Shown here piece by piece: positions 20,256 to 24,587 of a stretch of DNA of 24,587 nucleotides (position 1 is its first letter; each line of letters begins with the position of its first letter). The position numbers were made by a program, and so were the translations under genes. Below the pieces are notes generated by a model. The model saw only the letters and a program-made list of their open reading frames with translations. It did not search any database and had not been told where the DNA came from. The stretch is from Chromera velia (lineage: Eukaryota; Sar; Chromeraceae), in the NCBI GenBank assembly GCA_018398765.1, contig JAHBMJ010001430.1, forward strand, positions 1 to 24,587. The letters run 5' to 3'.

Positions 20256-20376
20256 AAGTGAAAATAACGTTTCGTCACAACACAAACAGAGCGACAGAGT
20301 GCATGTCCATTTCTTTTTCCTCTCCTCATCCTGTCGTGACCCAGAGAGAAAGACAGAGGGACAGCAAGAGAAACAC

Positions 20377-20391
20377 TCAGAGAAGTAGGAG

Positions 20392-20428
<37 letters not shown>

Positions 20429-20432
20429 CACG

Positions 20433-20474
<42 letters not shown>

Positions 20475-21912
20475 GGGGTGAGAGAAGTGTCGGGCGAAAC
20501 AAAGATGGGCCGGCAGACAGATGCGAAGATAGTGAACTTTGCTGCACTCGAGCCTTTCGCTCCGGAAGGCAAGACGTGTCAGACCTCAGTTTCTCCTTCC
20601 GTGTCGTCCTCCTGCGGTAGTCTCGGCCCTTCCTGAGAATATCCAGGATTTTCTTTCCGGATTCCGGGTCCCGACAATCGATTCGAAACTCTTCAAACAC
20701 CTCCATTGTCCTGGGAGTTGATGGGAAGCCAGGAAAATCACCCATGTGCACGGTGTAGCTCTTCTGCTTGTGTCTTTGATAAGCCCCCCTAGGAATCAAG
20801 TAGCTGATGGACACGTGGGACGGCCCCTCACTCGTTGCTTCTACCAGGTTCTCAGGCACAAGATCAAGACCTTCCCTGGCTGGGAGCAAAGGCGGTAGAA
20901 TGAACAAAAAGTCCCAGTGATTTGGAAGGTAAAATTTGCCGTTTGTTCGACACACACTGACGGAGGCACTCCCAATAGAGCGGTTAGTGAAACACCAGCT
21001 CGCGGTTTTGAGTTGCATCGAGACCCATTCTGACTCAAATGGATTCTGCGGATTTGGGATCCTCCACCTTTCGTCCCATGACGATGCACTGCTATCTGCA
21101 GGTCTGCATAGGATTTTGGGACCAGGGACCTTATCAAGAAGAACCTGCAAACGCAAACGAGAAATCCTTTCTGTTTTGTTTTCCTTTGACCTGGGAGCCT
21201 CCAGCGAGCTGAATCGCGATACTTGTAGACTCTGAGGTGCATCTTCTCCGAGTCTCATACCCTGTTTCCAAAGCTCAAGCAAAGTCTTCATTAGCGAATC
21301 AAACCCATATTGCATATCTTTTGCAGGGATGCGAAATTGACGGTTTCGTGGAACCTCCTTTCCATTTTTCAAACACCAGACCACATCGGCATTGTCCTCT
21401 GCGGAATCAAAAAACATACAGAGTACGAGCACACCATCGTATGTGGTGTCAGAAGCAGGACCTTTACTAGCAGGATAGTACCCTTTACGAAGATTCCCAG
21501 AACCGCCAAAATAGTAAAGCGATGGCTCGCCCCCCCTTGAGACAGATCTGTAGTACGCAGTGGCAGACGATTTGAGCTGCAGGCCCAGGAACCTGTCCCA
21601 CTTCTGCGGCCACCGCCGTCCCCGAGTTGAGGGATCTATGCAAGAAGCGCCGCGAGGACGCACAGCAATGTCTACATCCCCTTGAAAACAAACCACTCTC
21701 ACCTCCATGCCAGTAAAGGATTCGGATGGCATCATTTTTTCCCTCAGTTTTCTAACTGAAAGTCCTTCAAAGTCCTGTATCTTGCAGACGGTCTGCAGGA
21801 TTGGCCGGATCTGACAGTGTGCAGAGAAGACCCTGTGTTGAGAGGGTGGCAACACAGATCCTGAGCGACGCGCGCAGAAGGACGAGAGTACTTTTTGTGG
21901 CAATGATGCCAT
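20377..21912 (-). CDS. Hypothetical protein, possible mitochondrial presequence, uncertain C-terminus
   Basis: Minus-strand frame of up to 511 residues. I start at the ATG at 21912, which has A at -3 and G at +4; a slightly longer frame uses only TTG. The first 35 residues are Ser/Arg-rich with no acidic residue (MASLPQKVLSSFCARRSGS), which fits a mitochondrial presequence but does not prove it. Residues about 75-445 look like a real globular protein: mixed hydrophobic strands, many Trp and aromatic residues, and a segment PAKDMQYGFDSLMKTLLELW that looks helical. I recognise no domain or catalytic motif. The region after about residue 445 becomes Arg/Ser-rich and then runs into Leu-Ser and Val-Cys repeats from the CT and GT microsatellites, ending in TGA. 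The true end may be a splice near 20583 (a GTCTGA donor-like site) that I could not pair with a convincing downstream exon. It is divergent to the DUF1254 gene. Confidence 0.6.
20395..20471. repeat. Compound (CA)n and (GA)n microsatellite
   Basis: A CA run (about 20395-20422) and a GA run (about 20436-20471) lie beside each other. Read on the minus strand they fall inside the open frame of the gene starting at 21912 and would encode Leu-Ser and Val-Cys repeats. Confidence 0.9.
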
Positions 21913-22410
21913 ATTAACGATGAAAGGCTCAATCAAAAGAGGTCGACTGTTTTCGCCCTCAAGAGCGCAGCTAGAGACTCAAAGACGCGGCAAAATACTT
22001 CCATGGGCAAAGGGTGAACATATGGTGAACATCACCGAGAGAGGTCTCAAAGAGGCTAGTGTAGGCCCACTGTAGGGTCAGCAAGCCAACCGTCTACATA
22101 GCCAGATTTCAGTTGCCATCCCATCTCCGCACGCGTAGCTCAATGAACGCGGTTAGCTCTTGCATGCACTCTTGCATGGTGGCGCGGCGCCGCAGCGATC
22201 GACCCGCCCGGGCGCGGCCCCCGGCCGCCGGGCGTTGGCATGGCTACTAAGAAAAAAATTAAGGGCCGATCGAGCGAACAGCTTCGCGATGGTCTCTCAA
22301 CTTGTAGCCATGTCATTGGTACCTTCTTGCCCAAGTAGAGGATCAGCTGTTGTCGTGGGTCCTTGGTACCGGCCGTCTGTCTTTGGCAAAAGATATCGAG
22401 CGACACCAAA
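21913..22410. promoter_or_regulatory. GC-rich divergent spacer upstream of the 21912 gene and the DUF1254 gene
   Basis: This 498-bp spacer separates two divergent starts. It holds two short direct repeats, ggtgaacat (22013 and 22024, 11 bp apart) and ctcttgcatg (22157 and 22169, 12 bp apart), and a very GC-rich patch at about 22180-22238 with CCCGGG and GGCGCC palindromes. Repeats spaced by about one helical turn suit paired transcription-factor sites, but that is inference. No TATA box is evident. Confidence 0.4.
22157..22178. repeat. Direct repeat ctcttgcatg x2
   Basis: Two identical 10-mers separated by CA, about 235-255 bp upstream of the DUF1254 gene start and next to the GC-rich patch. 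Confidence 0.7.
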
Positions 22411-23877
22411 ATGCTTTTTTCATTGGCCGTCTCCTTCCTCTCCGCAGCGGCTGGATTTCTCTTCTGCAGTGCGCAGGAGAATCCACCGCTCTTCGAAGTG
22501 ACATACAATGGAAACTGGCCTTCTGCTGATGAGGCGCAAGAGCTTGTGGACGAATTGTATTACCAAAGGGCCATTCATGCGTACATGACGATGCTGCCCG
22601 CTTTGAACGTGATCGGCATGCGAGACGGATCCGAAGGAGCGTTCGGGAAGGGCTACAACGTCCTCCCCATCTGGAAGGACCGTATGGACTCCCGCACGTG
22701 GGTGCCTACACCCAACGGAGACGTCATCTACTCCATGAGCTACCTCGATCTGAAGGAGACGGGGCCGTTGGTAGTCGCGGCCCCTCCGAGAGTGATTGGC
22801 ATGTTCACGGATTTCTTCCAGCGCACCATCACAGATGTGGGCACACTAGGGCCCGACCGCGGCAAGGGCGGGCTGTTTCTTCTGCTCCCGCCAGGCTATC
22901 AGGGTCACATGCCTGCTGGTTACTTTTCCTTCAAGTCCGACACCTTCAACGTCTTTCTCTTCTTCCGCACCGTCATGCCCCCAGGGGGCGAGAAGGGCCC
23001 CGACCCCCGGCCCGCCGTCTCCTTGGCAGAGCGCACGCGGGTGTATCCTCTCTGGGGGGTGGAGAAAGAGATCAAGCAGATGGTCTTCCCCAACGCCTCC
23101 GGAAAGAGGGTGAACATGATGTATCCGACAGACTTTGCATTTTGGGAAAAGTTGAAGGCCTTCGTTGACTACGAGCCTGTCGAGTGTATCACCCCGGAGC
23201 TGCGGGGAGTTTTGGCCTCCATCGGCATCATCAAGGGGGAGCCCTTTACCCCCACAGAGCGCAAGAGAGAGCTCCTGGACAAGGCGGTGAGGACAGCCCC
23301 GAAAATGATCATGGCCTCCCGAAAGATGGGGAGGGCAGATGGGAGGAATATGTACTACACTGATCGCCAATATGAGCGTGCATGGGCAGGCGCTACTGCC
23401 GAATTTCATCAGCAGACATACCTAGACATCGACCAGCGTGCTGCGTTCTTTCAGTACGCGTATTCTTCTGCTCCTGCGATGGTCATGCGAACGATAGGCG
23501 CGGGGTCGAAGTATCCTGTCACGTCTCGAGACGCAGACGGAGAGATCTTGAATGGGAACAACACGTACAGCCTCCGTCTGCCCCCCGACGTCCCTGCTAC
23601 GTTGTTCTGGGCAGTGACTGCATACAATGTGCCTGACGGGACCATGCCAGAGACTTCCCAGCTGCTGCCTTCGAAGAATAGTATGGAGGAGAGAGAGGAG
23701 AAGGAGGACGGGTCTGTGGAGTTGTTCTTTGGGCCCTCTAAGCCTGAGGGTGTATCTGAAGAGAACTTTATCCAGACCGTCAGTGGGCGAGACTTTTTGG
23801 TGGCCATTCGGCTCTACGGCAGCGACATTGAGTTTTTTGACCAGACTTGGAAACCTGACGACCTTCTCAAGCAGTAA
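22411..23877 (+). CDS. Secreted DUF1254/DUF1214-family protein, intronless
   Basis: Single frame of 488 residues ending in TAA. I start at the ATG at 22411 (A at -3); the longer frame upstream begins only with TTG. Residues 1-21 form a signal peptide (MLFSLAVSFLSAAAGFLFCSA), with no Phe directly after it, so secretion or the endomembrane system is likelier than the plastid. An N-terminal DUF1254 region (about 45-190) shows PTPNGDVIYSMSYLDL (99-114), matching the family's characteristic N-x-D-x-x-Y-S segment, then a conserved GLFLLLPPGYQG strand. A C-terminal DUF1214 region (about 375-485) has NGNNTYSLRLPPD, then FWAVTAYNVPDG, and the closing D-x-TWKPDDL. The biochemical role of this family is not established. 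It is mostly bacterial, and lack of introns beside a 23-exon gene fits acquisition from bacteria, though a retrocopy would look the same. Family assignment is firm; function is unknown. Confidence 0.88.
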   Translation: MLFSLAVSFLSAAAGFLFCSAQENPPLFEVTYNGNWPSADEAQELVDELYYQRAIHAYMTMLPALNVIGMRDGSEGAFGKGYNVLPIWKDRMDSRTWVPTPNGDVIYSMSYLDLKETGPLVVAAPPRVIGMFTDFFQRTITDVGTLGPDRGKGGLFLLLPPGYQGHMPAGYFSFKSDTFNVFLFFRTVMPPGGEKGPDPRPAVSLAERTRVYPLWGVEKEIKQMVFPNASGKRVNMMYPTDFAFWEKLKAFVDYEPVECITPELRGVLASIGIIKGEPFTPTERKRELLDKAVRTAPKMIMASRKMGRADGRNMYYTDRQYERAWAGATAEFHQQTYLDIDQRAAFFQYAYSSAPAMVMRTIGAGSKYPVTSRDADGEILNGNNTYSLRLPPDVPATLFWAVTAYNVPDGTMPETSQLLPSKNSMEEREEKEDGSVELFFGPSKPEGVSEENFIQTVSGRDFLVAIRLYGSDIEFFDQTWKPDDLLKQ

Positions 23878-24068
23878 AGGTTTCTAATGTTTTCTACAAA
23901 AAAAGCGTGCGCAACGGTTTCTTTTTTGTTTCAAAGAGTTTGAGAAGTAATGAGTCAGAACGAAAGAAACTCCAACATTGAAAGAGCAAAATCTGTGGGA
24001 AAATGTAATTATAGTGTCTAGTATAGTGTGAAGAAGTCGCACATTGGATTCGCACTGGCACTGGCATA

Positions 24069-24111
<43 letters not shown>

Positions 24112-24587
24112 GGGCATATGTCTGAACGACCAATTTAGCAGTGAATTCGCAATAGTATAACCTGAACTATATAGAACTTGAATTTAGTCTTGAAATTTGA
24201 TGTTTTTATGTACTAATTATGATGCCCTAATTGTATTAAAAAAATAAATAAATAAAGATTGAGGATGTGTAATGTATTTTGGTAGATTTATCTAAAATTA
24301 CGCCTAGAATGGAGCCATATAAAAATTTATTTGCATGCTACTGAAGTGTCTCGAAGGTTCTGCCCTGCATCCCCTCTGTCTCTTTTCTCTCTCTTTTGAT
24401 TGTCCAACCTGTTATGAAGCTACGATTTATCAGCTGTATCAGGGTGATCGAAGTTACGCCTATTTTCGTCGCTGGTATAGTCTTAGGACGGAACAAATTA
24501 ACAAACTAGGTTAGATCCGCCTCTCATATATAGGGACGCGGCATGCATGAAAAAACCCTCAGTGGTACGTAAACGGGCTCTAAGGGG
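23878..24587. other. AT-rich right flank without a gene
   Basis: No coding region seen. The first part should be the 3' untranslated region of the DUF1254 gene. Overlapping AATAAA motifs occur at about 24242-24257, about 370 bp after the stop, and might serve polyadenylation. The rest is AT-rich with no recognisable feature to the window end. Confidence 0.5.
24069..24105. repeat. (AT)n microsatellite
   Basis: About eighteen consecutive AT dinucleotides, self-complementary, in the 3' flank of the DUF1254 gene. Confidence 0.9.

Larger units (their letters stand above)
17867..20376. other. 2.5-kb gene-free region between the giant gene and the 21912 gene
   Basis: It holds the 3' flank of the giant gene (17867-18130, mixed composition), an AT-rich island, a tRNA-like stretch with an A tract, and a long purine-biased microsatellite field. 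No open frame has coding character: plus-strand frames read as Lys/Arg/Glu low complexity and minus-strand frames as Phe/Leu/Ser low complexity, both mirroring the base bias. Confidence 0.6.

Noticed and set aside
19673-20572. 299-codon minus-strand frame
   Set aside because: It is Phe/Leu/Ser/Cys low complexity through the purine-biased microsatellite field, and it overlaps another frame of the better gene at its start.
20936-21470. Plus-strand open frames opposite the 21912 gene
   Set aside because: They are antisense shadows with no domain; the minus-strand frame is longer and has globular-protein character.
22136-22210. tRNA-like A-box and B-box matches near 22136 and 22198
   Set aside because: GATCGACCC fits the B-box consensus, but the acceptor and T-stems do not pair and the sequence is very GC-rich, so the match is probably chance.
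22846-23409. 187-codon minus-strand frame opposite the DUF1254 gene
   Set aside because: It is an antisense shadow of a firmly assigned coding region.

Overview
This window looks like nuclear DNA of a eukaryotic alga with a complex (secondary) plastid. A chromerid alveolate such as Chromera is my best guess. The reasons are a gene split by many spliceosomal introns, a protein whose N-terminus reads as a signal peptide followed directly by Phe (the bipartite plastid-targeting signal of red-derived secondary plastids), and abundant CT/GA/GTCA microsatellites. The assignment is inference; no marker gene here proves it.

Layout. Positions 1-1162 hold purine-rich low-complexity DNA and no convincing gene. 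A minus-strand gene (1163-2194) encodes a basic, probably plastid-targeted protein of unknown function. A 939-bp divergent spacer follows. From 3134 to 17866 on the plus strand I reconstruct one very large gene of 23 exons. All intron phases agree and the exons sum to 8,247 nt, giving about 2,748 residues. The protein has a roughly 600-residue coiled-coil N-terminus, an acidic linker, and about 1,900 residues of a beta-rich region in which I see recurring modules. I do not recognise this protein; it is the most likely undescribed item in the window.

Positions 17867-20376 are non-coding: an AT-rich island (about 18130-19000), a tRNA-like/SINE-like stretch ending in an A tract (19021-19158), and about 1.3 kb of strongly purine-biased microsatellite DNA. 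A minus-strand gene (start 21912) encodes an unrecognised protein with a possible mitochondrial presequence; its 3' end runs into microsatellites, so its C-terminus is uncertain. After a 498-bp GC-rich divergent spacer, an intronless plus-strand gene (22411-23877) encodes a secreted-type DUF1254/DUF1214 protein, a mostly bacterial family and therefore a candidate for horizontal acquisition. The last 710 bp are AT-rich with an (AT)n tract.

The genes share no evident pathway. The window's most distinctive collective property is its splice signals: in the large gene most introns end in TGCAG, none of 22 donors has A at +3, 12 of 22 have C there, and several donors sit at the head of in-register GTCA or GTGA tandem repeats.
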